Positions 10,094-20,672 of a stretch of DNA of 64,000 bases are shown here, piece by piece; the first letter of the stretch is position 1; each line of letters starts with the position of its first letter. This stretch comes from Nemophila menziesii. Taxonomy: Eukaryota > Streptophyta > Magnoliopsida > Boraginales > Hydrophyllaceae. The notes below the pieces were generated by a model. It did no database searches and had not been told where the DNA came from. It worked only from the letters and a program-made list of their open reading frames with translations. The DNA is taken from positions 40,792,233 through 40,856,232 of the forward strand of contig JARWIR010000002.1 of NCBI GenBank assembly GCA_029959085.1, read 5' to 3'. The position numbers and the translations under genes were made by a program.

Positions 10094-11071
10094 GAAATGG
10101 TCTCCGAAGAGGAGAAAGAAACTGTTTAGAATATAGATTGAGTAATTCACAAATCCATTCTATGGTGTACTATTATTTTGCAAAGTATTTTTTGCTTTAT
10201 TATTTTACTTTAGATTTAAATTTAGCAAGATCTGTGTAACTTTTATTGTTTTTGAAAAGTAACTATATTTATCCAAAACCAAAGGGAACATATATTGTAA
10301 GAACAAACAATAATTGATTGGATACCTTTAATAAGTATTTGTTCTTATCCATTGTCTTCGTTCCTCATGTATAGAGCTCTTACACCATTTAGAATAAGTC
10401 GCAACTCCATCAGACATAATAGAATTTATACAACATCATTTCCAAGTGGAAAAGGGCAGACAAGGAGGTTTTGGCTATGAAAGGTACACCATGACCTCCA
10501 CCATTACTCAGCAACTTGTTCCTTTATTAAGTGATTTTAAATTTTTATTAATCTCCTTACACTTCGTGTGAATAATGTAGGAACTTGTATAAATGCCAAC
10601 CTTACACAATTTCCTACATTAGCTATTCATAGATTCATTTATTAGATTGTCTTTGATGTATTACTTAATAATAAAGCTTCAAAGGAACCTACCTTAGTTT
10701 TTGTTCAAGTTTTAAATTATATAATAGAGAATCTCAAATCATGTATGTCAGATTTAGGAAATTTTTCTGAAATTAATGTAATTATATAACTTAAGGCTAT
10801 TTTTGTTCACCATTTTATGATGAGTTATTAATATAGCTGTTCGAGCAAACCGGGTGACAATAAATGAGTAATTCAATATTACTTACAAATAATTTACAAA
10901 ATCTACTTGTGCTAAGAATAGAAGCGACTTGGTTTACATAATGCAACAAGAGATTATGGTAATCTAGAATAAATATCTTCTTCATGAGTGATGAATCATC
11001 CTCTTATTGTTTGTTCAAGTGTCTCCTTGATTATTGTCAATTTCGGTGGTCTTACACTTTCACGATCAAGT
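10094..11071 (+). other. Gene-poor stretch, unit I-1
   Basis: No complete gene. It holds the shared downstream region of the terminal exon, the GGCAGACAAGGAGG/ACCATGACCTCC block near 10465-10505 (see 52051) and an AT-rich stretch to 11070. Type II diverges from this at GACAATAAAT (10857), where the LTR remnant starts in II-1 and II-2. Confidence 0.4.
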
Positions 11072-11287
11072 TTACTTTTCAATAGCAATTTCATAACCAA
11101 TTGTATTTTTATTTGCCACATTATATTGACTTAGATATGGCCGATGATAAGAATTTCCAAGCATTATACTCTCTCTAGTAGAAACCAAAGCTGATGTCAT
11201 AGTAACCATAATTACGATTATTGGAGTAGCTGCTCCTTCATTCGTTTGAGATATATATTTTGGACCAACGTTTTCTAAAAACTGCAA
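11072..11287 (-). pseudogene. Unrecognised minus-strand coding-like fragment, unit I-1
   Basis: A 71-codon frame with KYISQTNEGAATPIIVIMV, STRESIMLGNSYHRPYLSQ and NTIGYEIAIEK. A hydrophobic stretch (PIIVIMVTMTSALVS) could be membrane-spanning. The same sequence lies at 32585-32840 and 52705-52985. Type II lacks it. No family is recognised. Confidence 0.4.
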
Positions 11288-11544
11288 TGGTAAAAACCAC
11301 TTATTTTATATCATACCCATAATAATGGGTTTGGACCCGGGATAGAACTAAGACTTATGGAGGAGTTAGAGTAACAATCGCCCATAGAGAAAAGAGTGGT
11401 TGATGTATGAGGTATTGGAGACCAATTTTATCGTTAAGAGGGAACATGTGGCTAAGGTCTTCTTCAAATAGGTTACAACAAATACTAAAGTATCCTAAAC
11501 GATAAAAAAATACATAAAGAAATAAAAATAAGTGGCAAAAAGCA

Positions 11545-11870
11545 TGGACCACAGAGTGACTGAATAGCGGGTCGCTAAGTAAAGAGTCACTGAGTAGCGA
11601 GTTGCTAAGTAAAAAGTCACTAAGTATCAACACTATTCATCTCTAGCCAACAGACAATGCCAACACCGGCTTTAGGGAGTATTTTCTCATAGATTTTACT
11701 GAATATCGGTAATATTCATCTCTAATCACCACCGACATCGCCATAGAGCATACTTAGTGATTCAATGATTACGAAAAAGTCACTGGGTATACTCAATAAT
11801 ATATTGAGTATATTCAGCAATATACTTAGTATGTGAAGTAAATCACTGAGTATGCTTAGTGAATTCTCAA
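11545..11870. repeat. CACTGAGTA / CTTAGTGA motif cluster, unit I-1
   Basis: Many direct and inverted short motifs: GAGTGACTGA, GTCGCTAAGTAAAGAGTCAC, TGAGTAGCGAGTTGCTAAG, CTTAGTGATTCAATGA, TCACTGGGTATACTCA, TCACTGAGTATGCTTAGTGA. Part is a tandem repeat of about 29 bp; the rest is palindromic. Confidence 0.7.
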
Positions 11871-12050
11871 AGTATTCCCTAAAATACGGTGTATTGACAC
11901 AAAAATAAAGTAGAAAATTGTAAAAAATTTATTTTTATTATATAAAAGAATATTACAACCCTTACTAAAAAAATCCAAACTAAATATTACACAAGTTACA
12001 TTCCTTAAAGAGATATAAAATTCCAATAATACAAAAAAAAACAATCTCAC

Positions 12051-12119
12051 CTGCCATGAACAAGCACAAAAGTTCGTTGAGCTTAGCTTGGACCTTCGAA
12101 ATTCGGCCTCAGCTGCCAT
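12051..12119 (-). pseudogene. Minus-strand exon remnant with splice donor, unit I-1
   Basis: Read on the minus strand, MAAEAEFRRSKLSSTNF ends at TCATGGCAG/GTGAG, a good splice donor. The equivalent exons are 33549-33749 in I-2 and from 57794 in I-3; in the left I-3 copy (53720 region) the donor is mutated. Gene identity unknown. Confidence 0.35.
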
Positions 12120-12139
12120 GGAAGTCGAACAAAAGCTCC

Positions 12140-13261
12140 AAAATTAACTCTGATCTGCTAGTGAAAGTTAGATCTACAAGGATCTGGAACCATTTTTTGA
12201 TTTTGTAAGGCTGAGAACTACAATTTTCCATGGCTGGATCCTTATTACACAATCACAACTCCATTAGATCCATGACAAGTATAAACATAGTCATCGGAGG
12301 GTATGACCCGTCTTGTAGCCACCGTGAAACACCATTTCCGATGGTTGGGGTGGGTTGGAAAGAGGTTAGAGAGTATAGAGAGTGATTTAAGATAAGTAGG
12401 TGAGAAATATGATATATGTGTATTTATTATGTGATTTAATATGTATAGTGAGTAAAAAACATTTGAACGTAAAATGTGTAGTAGGAAATAATGTAATATT
12501 GTTAAATATTATAATTGACCTTTAATAAGAAGATTGGGTGGGATGGGGGTGTTTCGATCTTGAGGGGAGAGGTTTCAAGACCCGTTGGGTAAAAATATCT
12601 AGATAATTAAAATTCAATCAAAACTCGATACGGGTTGATGAAATTCTATAATTATACCATGTTCAAACCCTGCACCCACAACCCAACTCCTAAAAATTCA
12701 GACATCACTATTCTCGATTGCAACCCACACTGACCAATATAATCACAAATTAAAATACAAATTAAATAATGATTATAGCTAGGTCGATATTCAAATTAGC
12801 AAGCACTTATTATCATTTCTTCGAAATTTAGGCCAATACTATTTTTTCTCACTAAAATGAGTAAATACCCCTGTTGCCCCCTGTAATTTTTCCGAATCGT
12901 CAACTTACCCCCTATTTCGTAAAAAGTGTAAATTTACCCCCTTATTGTTTCAAATGTGTTTGGTTATCCTCTATGGACAGGTTCCGTCTATTATCTCAGT
13001 TAAGTAAGCATGCACGACACATATGCGATTATTTAATTTTTTTATTATTATAAACATTTTAAATATTTAAAAAAAATAAACTTTTATTTTATTGAAAAAT
13101 GAATGAAATTGTCTTCTTCACACTCATATTAGAAAAAAAAACTAAAAAGAAATCTCTTTAACTACCGCCACCACCTGGAGCAAAGCTCGTCCCATGAGTA
13201 AAGTGGTTCCCACCCAAAAAAAATCTTGCTGAAGTTGACCATTGACTATCGGAATTTACAA
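12140..13261 (+). repeat. Shared unit tail, unit I-1
   Basis: No gene. The block starts CTAGTGAAAGTTAGATCTAC and includes GGGTATGACCCGT, a run of short CCCC-rich motifs (TACCCCTGTTGCCCCCTG near 12870), GGACAGGTTCCGTCTATT near 12975, and a GC-richer piece (ACTACCGCCACCACC near 13160). It recurs at 25885, 33655, 45335, 46190, 57895 and 62482. Confidence 0.7.
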
Positions 13262-13420
13262 TTGTCTTAATATTTTAAATATGCACTGAAAGTATAAATT
13301 TTAATTTTTTAATAATGGTAATGATGGAAAAAGTTGAAAAAAAGTGTCTTGATATTCTAAAATGTACAATATTTTTGGGATACCATATTTAGTAAGTGGA
13401 CATCAGGACGGATGGAATAA
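13262..13420. mobile_element. Stowaway-like MITE, 5' truncated, end of unit I-1
   Basis: Right end AAGTGGACATCAGGACGGAT is present but the left CTCCCTCCGTCC end is lost at GGAATTTACAATTG. Confidence 0.6.
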
Positions 13421-13511
13421 TTTATTTGTTTTATTATTTGATATATAAAGATATTTTAATTAACAAAATTAAAAATTAAAAAAATTATTTGCTTAGCCTA
13501 GTTCTAGAATA

Positions 13512-13775
13512 CGTTGTAAGGAATGAAAAGCGCAAGCAATAATATACCCATTAGACATGATGAGACAGGAACCACAAGAGGAGATAACCATCTTCTCTGA
13601 CAACCTTGAAATAATTCAAAGTATCAAAAAGGTGTCGGAAGTCAAATGGAGGCTCAGACCACAGATCAGTTTGTTTCGAACACTGGTCGGGCAGACATTC
13701 TAGCAAAAAAAGTTAGACAGAGGTTATCGAGGGAACAAGAGTCATGTCAAATGTGTTATGTCAATTTTCCAGACT
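13512..13775 (+). pseudogene. RNase H-like (RVT_3) remnant, unit II-1
   Basis: Shows EAQAII..LDMMRQEPQEE, then FSDNLEIIQ (the SD Asp of RNase H), followed by a deletion that removes the TQIKKL helix, and a remnant of AD.LAKK. The sequence continues to GTCAATTTTCCAGACTAGG, where other copies end with a stop. Frame is broken in the middle. Confidence 0.6.
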
Positions 13776-13965
13776 AGGAATAGATTAATTCTCTATATAA
13801 TTATCTAAAATTTCTTAGACGTAAAAAAAATATGTTGGGCCTAGAATTATTCCAATAAAATAATCAGGTTATTGTTCCATGGATGGAGGAGGCCTTGTCC
13901 AAACAAAAATGTGTTGAGGAGATTTACCTGACAAAAAATAAAAAATAAAGCTAGATATTTTATTA

Positions 13966-14586
13966 AATATTATTTCCCAAGAAACACCTGAAATTAGAAT
14001 TAATGCCCCCTCACCCCTGCCGTTTTCTTCTTGCCCATAAAAGGCGCTCCTTTTTTTTTCTTTCCTATTTTACCCCCTCACCCCAGCCGCCATTCGTTTA
14101 TTAGTCGTTAGTTCGTATACATTGAGTTAGTTATATATATCTCCTCTGTCTCTCTCTCACCCTTGGCAGCAACAGACAGTACAAAAGTGTACTTGCACGA
14201 GTGATGGGAAACATTCACATTACTCAACATTAGCCCACAGTACAAAAGTGTACTTGCACGAGTGCTGGGAAACATTCTCATTACTCAACATTAGTCTAAA
14301 AGTACAAAAGTGTACTTGCACGAGTGTTGAAAAACATTTCCATTACTCAACATTAGCCCACAAGTACAAAAGTGTACTTGCACGAGTGCTGAGAAACATT
14401 CTCATTACTCACCCTTTACAAAAATGTACTTGCACGAGTGCTGGGAAACATTCCCATTACTCGCCCTTGGCAGCAGCAGGAGACAGCAGTAGACAGTAGT
14501 AAGGGAATTAAGGTATATTTACCTTAAGTGCCTTTTATGGGAAAGTGGCTAAGGTGGCAAATGCTTATTGGGCATTCACCCTTTTA
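13966..14586 (+). mobile_element. 0.6 kb insertion unique to unit II-1
   Basis: In II-2 and II-3 the sequence TATTTTATTAATATATAAAATGAAC is continuous. Here it is split after TTTTATTAA and resumes at TTTTATAAATATATAAAATG. The insert has CCCATAAAAGGCGCTCC near 14034 and, in inverse orientation, a CCCATAAAAGGCAC match near 14540, so the ends have some inverted similarity. It contains a 66-bp minisatellite. No transposase. Class uncertain; a non-autonomous DNA transposon is possible. Confidence 0.55.
14179..14465 (+). repeat. 66-bp minisatellite, five copies
   Basis: Units contain ACAAAAGTGTACTTGCACGA then GTGCTGGGAAACATTC and CATTACTCAACATTAGCCC, 56-67 bp apart, five copies; the last two are shortened. 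The array is bounded by CTTGGCAGCA sequences. The core GTGTACTTGCACGAGTGC is imperfectly palindromic. One frame is open through it, with a CTCTSxxKHxHYS-like periodic peptide, but composition gives no reason to call a gene. Confidence 0.8.
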
Positions 14587-14899
14587 TAAATATATAAAAT
14601 GAACTCAGTCAACTAGTCATTTTATTGACCTAACTTAAACACTTAATTCTCTTACTTCAAATATACCGGCAAAATCATCAAACCTTCTCCTCTGTCAGCT
14701 ACTCCACGACTCACAGTTGGGCTTAGTGTAGTCTCTCGATTTTTAGAGAGCCAACTCATTCATTATATATACACTCTTCCGTTAGCTAATGAGTCATGAC
14801 CCACACACGCCGCCGCACTCTCCATCCCTCCTTATAGGTAATTCTAATTAATAAATCAAATGTTTTAGGTAATTCTAATTAATAAATCAAATTGTTTTG

Positions 14900-15090
14900 C
14901 AAAATATGGATTATTTTGCCTAATATAGGGACCTATATTGTAATTATTTCCAAAGAATTTTGTTGTTTTGCATATTATAGGGACTTATTATGTAATTGGT
15001 TCAAAATATAGGTTATTTTGCATTTATAGGGACCTATAATTCACAAACATAGGGACCTATGATGAAATTTTGTAAAATATAGGGATTTGT
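14900..15090 (+). repeat. TATAGGGAC repeat block, unit II-1
   Basis: Same block as 8300-8490. Confidence 0.7.
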
Positions 15091-15535
15091 ATGGTAATAA
15101 ACTCACACTGCCCCTTACCTTGGTATCCCAACAAAAACTCCCTACTCAGCCCATGTAAGTGACTAATAGTTCTTTAATTGAATTAAGTTAAGAATAACGA
15201 TATAGTATCATCTTCCACTATCTTCACAGAAGAAGGTGAGCTTTCTCAGCAGTGTGTTATAATATTGTTCACATGTGTCATAATTGCATAATATCACCAT
15301 ATTAAATAGAAATATAAGCGTCTTTGAGTATAAAATCTAGATTAATACTAATTGGTCATTAGTTTTACATATTTAATAAATTTGAAAACAAAGTTAACAT
15401 AGATTTGATGCTTTCAATATGCACATGCCCATCTACAAAATAGCGACTTATTGTCATGTCAAGAATAAGGTCAATGACAATGTCATTTCAGTTTCCCATC
15501 AACAATAATAAGTATGATGGTAAGATTTACTAAGT

Positions 15536-16010
15536 TTAACAATCCCCCTTATATATTTCCGTGGTCTGTTTCTGGTTGAGATTCAACTCTTCTGATTTAT
15601 TATACTATATCTTAACTTATTAACTGCAGATTTATTATACTACTCTGGTATGTGAGACTTTGTTTTTGTTTTATATTTCCCCTTTTGGGATCAGATATTT
15701 CTAATCCTGTCTATATTGACATTTGCTAATTCTTACTTCTATGAATGTAAAATGAATTGGTTCATAATGTATAATAAGTGAAAGGCCATATACTAAGCTG
15801 CTCCATTCATCTCCAAAGCAGATCCTGTCATAAAGCTATTAGAATGGGTCAACTATAATATAGTAAAAATTTCAGTATCTTGAGTACTTGTGTGCCTTCA
15901 TCATGTGGGTAATGGTTGTAATAATAAGGTATATTAGTGAGATATATGTAATAAGGGAAGTACTTTGCTATATATGTACTTATGGTTACTAGGAAAAAGT
16001 AATCCATGTT
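15536..16010 (+). other. Gene-free stretch with deletion joint, unit II-1
   Basis: II-2 carries two small exons between TCTTCTGATG (36563) and TTAACTTATTAAC (36972). Here CTTCTGAT near 15596 runs into TTATTATACTATATCTTAAC, so about 0.4 kb with the exons is missing. The rest, to the LINE, has no recognisable gene. Confidence 0.5.
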
Positions 16011-16057
16011 TTTTTTGTCGAAAGAAGCATATATACTAAAAAACTTCAAGTTACAAG

Positions 16058-16260
16058 TTACCATATCCCTAATGGATCAAAATCACAAAATAATAGTCTT
16101 GCTAATTGAGGAGGAGGAAAGAACTTCAAAAGGCTAAACAAGGCACCTTTAAGCACTTGTTTAGCCACCCAATCAGCAACATGGTTTTTTGATCTCCTCA
16201 TATAGGAGATTTTAATCCTATACTTAATTTTACACTTAAGAATGTAATTAACTAAATTCA
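16058..16260 (-). pseudogene. LINE RNase H C-terminus
   Basis: ISYMRRSKNHVADWVAKQ is the final RNase H motif (R..N..AD.LAK). The frame ends at a stop just before the poly-A tail. Continues from 16255 with a frameshift. Confidence 0.75.
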
Positions 16261-16892
16261 GAATATTACAGTACACTTTCTACCACAATAAACTTGATTA
16301 ACTAACACTAAGCTATCACTCTCTATTTCCACTGAGCCAGGAGGTAAGACAGCTGCCATAGCACAAGCTTGAGCCATCCCTCTTGCCTCTACTTCAAGAA
16401 TTGAGTTAGCTTTCATATCCCTCGCAAAAACATCCACCATGCTACCTGTTGAATCACGAGTAATACAAGCAAATGAGGCTTTATTTGTATCAATAGCAAA
16501 TGAGGCATCGCAATTAATTTTAAGTAAACCAGATAGAGGTGGTTCCATTTCTCAACTCTATCCTCTCTAAAGTTCAAGCCTTGAGTTACAGAGTTGGAAT
16601 TATCATTTCCAGAATATAAAGCAACATTAGAATCAATTGATTCTTTGATTTTAGCCTCAGAAATTAATCTTTTAACTTGATTATTATCATCATAGGCTTT
16701 AAAAGCCTCCTGTAAGACAAGAAGAGGGTCAGGAGTAATGCCTCTAAAGAGGCTCTGATTCCTTCCTTTCCATACATACCAAACCAGATAAAAAGCAAGT
16801 TCTCCTGAGTAAACATCATCATGTTTACTTTCAATGCTGCATTTTCTAATAAAGGCCACCCATTTCATGAACTTAAACGTAGGCTCAGTCAT
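16255..16892 (-). pseudogene. LINE RNase H (RVT_3) region, N-terminal and central part
   Basis: FYLVWYVWKGRNQSLF precedes the domain at about 16790. In the frame at 16258-16548 it reads GLLKINCDASFAID (first catalytic Asp in CDAS), GSMVDVFARDM, EVEARGMAQACAMA (catalytic Glu) and VEIESDSLVLVNQV (catalytic Asp). A frameshift separates the two frames near 16550. Confidence 0.85.
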
Positions 16893-17500
16893 AGAGTTAA
16901 AATTGAGAGGACTAGTAATCCATAGAGCTCTTGCCCATGAGCAATGAAATATTAAGTGTTCAACATTCTCAGTTTCAGTCCCACATAAAGAACATAAATC
17001 ACTTTGACAAGATTTTCTTTTCTTCCTATTTTCCTTTGTTGCTAAACCTTTTCACAACATTTCCAAATAAAGTTTTTGATCTTTGGGTGTATTTTCATAC
17101 TCCAAATATTTTTTCATTCCTCAGACTCAAGTTTAAAAGAGGTTGTACCTATATTTTTATCCTCTATTCTTTCAACTTTCTGTTGTGCCATCCAAAGCTT
17201 CCTATACATGTATTTGACTGAGACACTACCATCCTTAGAGAAGGGCCATAATGAAGTATCAAAACAGTCAAAGGGAGGAATGTATAGGGAAGTTATGGTT
17301 GCAGCAATTTCAGTTGAGAAATAAAGGTTGAGTAATTAAATTTTCCATTCAAAAGTATTTGGATTAATAAGTTCAGATACCAAATAAATATCACAATTTG
17401 GGTGTTTAACCATATGACCTTGAGAAGGTATCCAAATATCCTCCCAAAGTCTAATAGAACTCCCATTTCCCACATTCCATCTAATAGAGTTTACACATCA
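16893..17500 (-). pseudogene. LINE zf-RVT region (frameshifted)
   Basis: On the minus strand GNGSSIRLWEDIWIP near 17455-17500 is the WxxGxGxxIxxWxDxWxP signature. Further on, SDLCSLCGTETENVEHLIF and HCSWARALW near 16920-17005 is the zf-RVT Cys/His cluster (C..C....E..EH..F.C). The frame is interrupted between them. Confidence 0.8.
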
Positions 17501-17944
17501 TTTTTTGCCTTAAAAAAGACTTTTCTAGCCCCAAGAGAAATTAGAACAAAGTTTAGCATTAAAGAAGTCCCCCTTGGGAAAATATTTGCCTTTGAAAAGT
17601 TTAAAAACTAGAGAATCTTTTTTGGAAAAGAACGTCCAAGCATTACAAGATAAAAGAGCTAAGTTTTGTAAGTGAAAATCTTTAAAACCGAGACCACCTT
17701 CATCTTTAGAGTTCATAAGAGTTTTCCATTTGATCCAGTGAATTCTGTCCTCACCTTGATTGTTCGAATAAAAATTGTAAATCAGTGATGTTAAGTGAGA
17801 TGTTACCTTTTGAGGTATTAAAAAGACTGACATGATAAAGTTTGGTATGGCTTCAATAACTGCTTTGACCAAAACCTCCTTTCCACTCTTAGAAAGCATC
17901 TTAGTGTCCCATCTATCCATTCTTATCATAAACAATTCCACCAA
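17501..17944 (-). pseudogene. LINE reverse transcriptase C-terminal region
   Basis: Frame with RMDRWDTKMLSKSGKEVLVK, EAIPNFIMSVFLIPQ, EDRIHWIKWKTL and GGLGFKDFHLQNLALL. These follow the typical plant L1 pattern (W....LS.AG...LIK.V..A.P.Y.MS.F..P, then GGLG.R....N.ALL). The polymerase palm with its YADD box is not in the window copy because the element is 5'-truncated at about 18058. Confidence 0.85.
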
Positions 17945-18058
17945 CCATTAAAGTGATTTTACTTTTGATTTACCCCAAGAAGAGGGTATTCCCAGATATT
18001 TGCCCAAGTGCTCAAGTTTATTCATTTTGAGAAGAGAAGAATATTTAACTCTAAGACC

Positions 18059-19149
18059 CGTGTTAATATATAGTGAGTAATAGTTGGTATTGGCCTTCTA
18101 ATATGCATTTTGTTAGTGAATTGTTAGAATATTACACTAAAAAGATTGACCCTATGCACATGTTCCTTCAAGACTTTAACAGCTAATTATCTTGGAATCT
18201 CATCACTCTATCTTTGATGTTGTCGACAATCTTCGAGAGAGTGATGAGTAATATTTTTAAAGTTGTCACAAAATTTGATGACTTGGTACACTCTTGTTTG
18301 ATTTTTTGATTGTAAATATTATATATTTAATTTGTCCAACAGGTGAATCTTGGTGAGCAATAATTAAGGAATGAAGATATTGATATCGCACTTGAAGGAG
18401 TGACCAAAATCTTACATGAAAATAGAGAAAATGAGCACATGAAGCCAAAAAGTCAAAAGAAGAACAAGAAATGGTCGCCGAAGAGGAGAAACAAACTGTT
18501 TAGAATATAGATTGAGTAACTCACAAAGAAATTCTATGGTGTACTATTATTTTGCAATGTATTTGTTTCTTTATTATTTTACTTCATATTTAAATTTAGC
18601 AAGAGCTGTGTAACTTTTATTGCTTTTGAAGTAGTAACTATAATTATCCAAAACCAGAGGGAACATATGTTCTTATCCATTGGTTGATGGAGCTTTTACG
18701 CCATTGAGAATCATCCGCAGCTCCATCAGACGTAATTAAGTGTATATGCAAGCAAAAAATCTCTCAGCTCCCGCATTAACATCTTTTCCCAAATGTAAAA
18801 GGGCAGACAAGGTGTAGGATATGAAAGTTAAACCATGACCTCCATTACTCAGCAACTTGTTCTTTTATTATCCTATTAACATTTAATTTTTTTTTAATTT
18901 CCTTACAACTTCTTTGAATAATATAGGAACTTGTATAAAATCCAACCTTACACAAGTTCCTACATTAGCCATTAAAAAATTCTCCTATTAGATTTTCTAT
19001 GATATATTACTTAATAATAATGCTTCAAGGGAACCCGTTTAGGAAATTATTCTAAATTTAATTTAAATATATTACTTAAGGCTAGTTCATTCACTATTTT
19101 ATGATGTATAATTAACATAGATGTCCAAACATACTTGGTGACAATAAAT
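18059..19149 (+). other. Shared sequence with terminal exon, unit II-1
   Basis: Apart from the broken terminal exon (18343) and the GGCAGACAAGG block near 18800 there is no gene. It matches 37378-38462 in II-2. Confidence 0.4.
18343..18505 (+). pseudogene. Charged terminal exon, unit II-1 (broken)
   Basis: Acceptor CAACAG then VNLGEQ and a TAA at 18361 where other copies have TTA. Later one base is lost in GAGGCACATGAAG. Otherwise nearly the same as II-2. Confidence 0.5.
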
Positions 19150-20326
19150 TTTTACTTAAGAAGAGAGTCAAAATCTCACTTCAAACTATTCAAATACATA
19201 TCATATCGACCCTAAGCTTACATTATAACGAAAAAGACCTTAGGATTACTAATTACGTGGTTAAGTAAGAATAAAGCGATTAGGGAGTAACTAAGTATAC
19301 CATTGGATACTATGATAGGTGAACATCCTATAGCCACCATATTAGCATAAGTGAAAGTCAATTCTTCTTGCATTGCAAAACTAATATAATCTCGAACTTA
19401 TAATGTGTTAGATTGTTTGTATTAGTTCTTAGATGTTATTACATGAGACTTTTTAGGTTAATGCTTTGGGATCATTCATTATTTTCTCTTATTCTTCTTT
19501 GATTAGCTGGACTTAGACTCCTAGTTTAGTTTTTATTTTATCGGGATGACAAAACTTTGAGTTGGCGGGTATTGGTCTTTTTTTTTGCGATAGAGTAATC
19601 GTATCACGAGACATCATTTTAGGGGTATTAGGACTTATTTAAAGAATTTATCCCTAATATTTGACGTTTTATGATTTCTTATCTCGTTTTGGTTTTTACG
19701 TTTTTTTAGAGTTTTTATGTGTTAATTGTATACTAACGTGCATAAGTTAGGTACTTGTACGATACGATACCATGATACGTGGTAAGAATTATAGAAAACA
19801 AGATTCATCCCCAAAATCACGTCGTTAGAAAATAGCTAATAAGGTAAGAGACTTTAGCGCCGATCATTCACGTAGATGTCACTCAGAAGAGGTCTCTAGT
19901 GGTGTTATGCAGAAGCCTAAGCTACCTAGGAGGGAGTTAGAATGAATTTAGAATTTCGACTATTGCATATTTATCAGTTCACCTTTAAACAATAACATAA
20001 GGTCAATTATAGCGGGGATTACCTACGAGATCTCGACCTATACTTTTCGTATTGTAATCTTAGTTAATTGCATTTTATAGTTTAATTATAATTTAGCTTA
20101 ATTTCCTTTTTAATTGCATCTTTAGTTCTTTAATATAAAATCACAATACATATATACTATCGTTTATTAATAGTTTCACACCTCGTTCTAAAAAACTTAC
20201 GAAAACACATCAAGAATTAACAATCATTATCCATGTGGAGATGATAACTCTTTATACTTGCTATTTATTACTTGCCGACGATATGTACACTTGCAGGTAT
20301 TAGCTCTCTTGATGTGCTGATTATTT
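19150..20326 (+). mobile_element. Old Athila-like 3' end plus LTR remnant, unit II-1
   Basis: From about 19150 it matches the 3' internal end of element 1 (4740-5241), including ATCGGGATGACAAAACTTTGAGTTGG. The LTR part starts near 19573 and keeps CACGAGACATCATTTTAGG, equivalent to 5276-5295. It ends near TTATCCACC at 20326. No coding sequence. Also present in II-2, so it was in the type II ancestor. Confidence 0.65.
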
Positions 20327-20608
20327 TATCCACCTTGGAGGACTACATATGTCCTCCTGGTCCATTTAATTGTCGTGGGTAATAAAGTGTCGTGGGTCTG
20401 TTCTATATATGGGTCTTGACAATAATCCAAGATATACTCAACAAAGTCAAATAAAATGCAATTAAGAGAAAGAATGACAATTTTATAAGTTTTTCTTTAT
20501 ATGTTTGTCCAGTCTTACCATCAAATGATTATTATATACTAATGGAGTTGTAATTCTTAATAAATATTTTATTAATGTATAACAAAAAAGTTAATTACTA
20601 CTCCATTA

Positions 20609-20670
<62 letters not shown>
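20609..20670. repeat. (AT)n microsatellite, unit II-1
   Basis: Uninterrupted AT dinucleotides for about 60 bases. Confidence 0.95.

Positions 20671-20672
<2 letters not shown>

Larger units (their letters stand above)
6717..13490 (+). repeat. Tandem unit I-1 (type I)
   Basis: First type I unit of the alternating array; its first bases are cut by the Athila insertion. Order: RNase H-like remnant, GGTACATACC inverted repeat, 24-bp minisatellite, TATA-containing block, TATAGGGAC block, ZF-HD pseudogene with terminal-exon copy A, terminal-exon copy B, minus-strand fragment at 11072, CACTGAGTA clusters, minus-strand exon at 12051, shared tail and a truncated MITE. It lacks about 630 bp present in I-2 and I-3 (GC-rich segment), with the joint near 7728. 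Confidence 0.85.
16011..18058 (-). mobile_element. 5'-truncated LINE (L1-like, with RNase H), inserted in unit II-1
   Basis: The uninterrupted site is seen at 61590-61605 (AATCCGTGTTAATATATAG) and 37372. Here AATCCATG is followed by a run of eight T (the poly-A tail read on the plus strand), about 2 kb of LINE sequence, and then CCCGTGTTAATATATAG. The flanks CC(A/G)TGTT are a plausible short target duplication. Coding order on the minus strand is reverse transcriptase C-terminus, zf-RVT, RNase H. Only the 3' end is present, as is common for LINE copies. Confidence 0.85.

Noticed and set aside
11355..11633. Minus-strand frame with LLSDSLLSDPL repeats and a hydrophobic region
   Set aside because: The repeat reflects the 29-bp DNA minisatellite; the rest varies between units.
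12051..12119. FVLVHG in one frame, recalling plant methylesterases (alpha/beta hydrolases)
   Set aside because: Only six residues, with a stop upstream and no following GAxHGxWxW motif.
14179..14465. Regular repeats considered as a CRISPR array
   Set aside because: Whole 66-bp unit is repeated with no unique spacers, in plant DNA.
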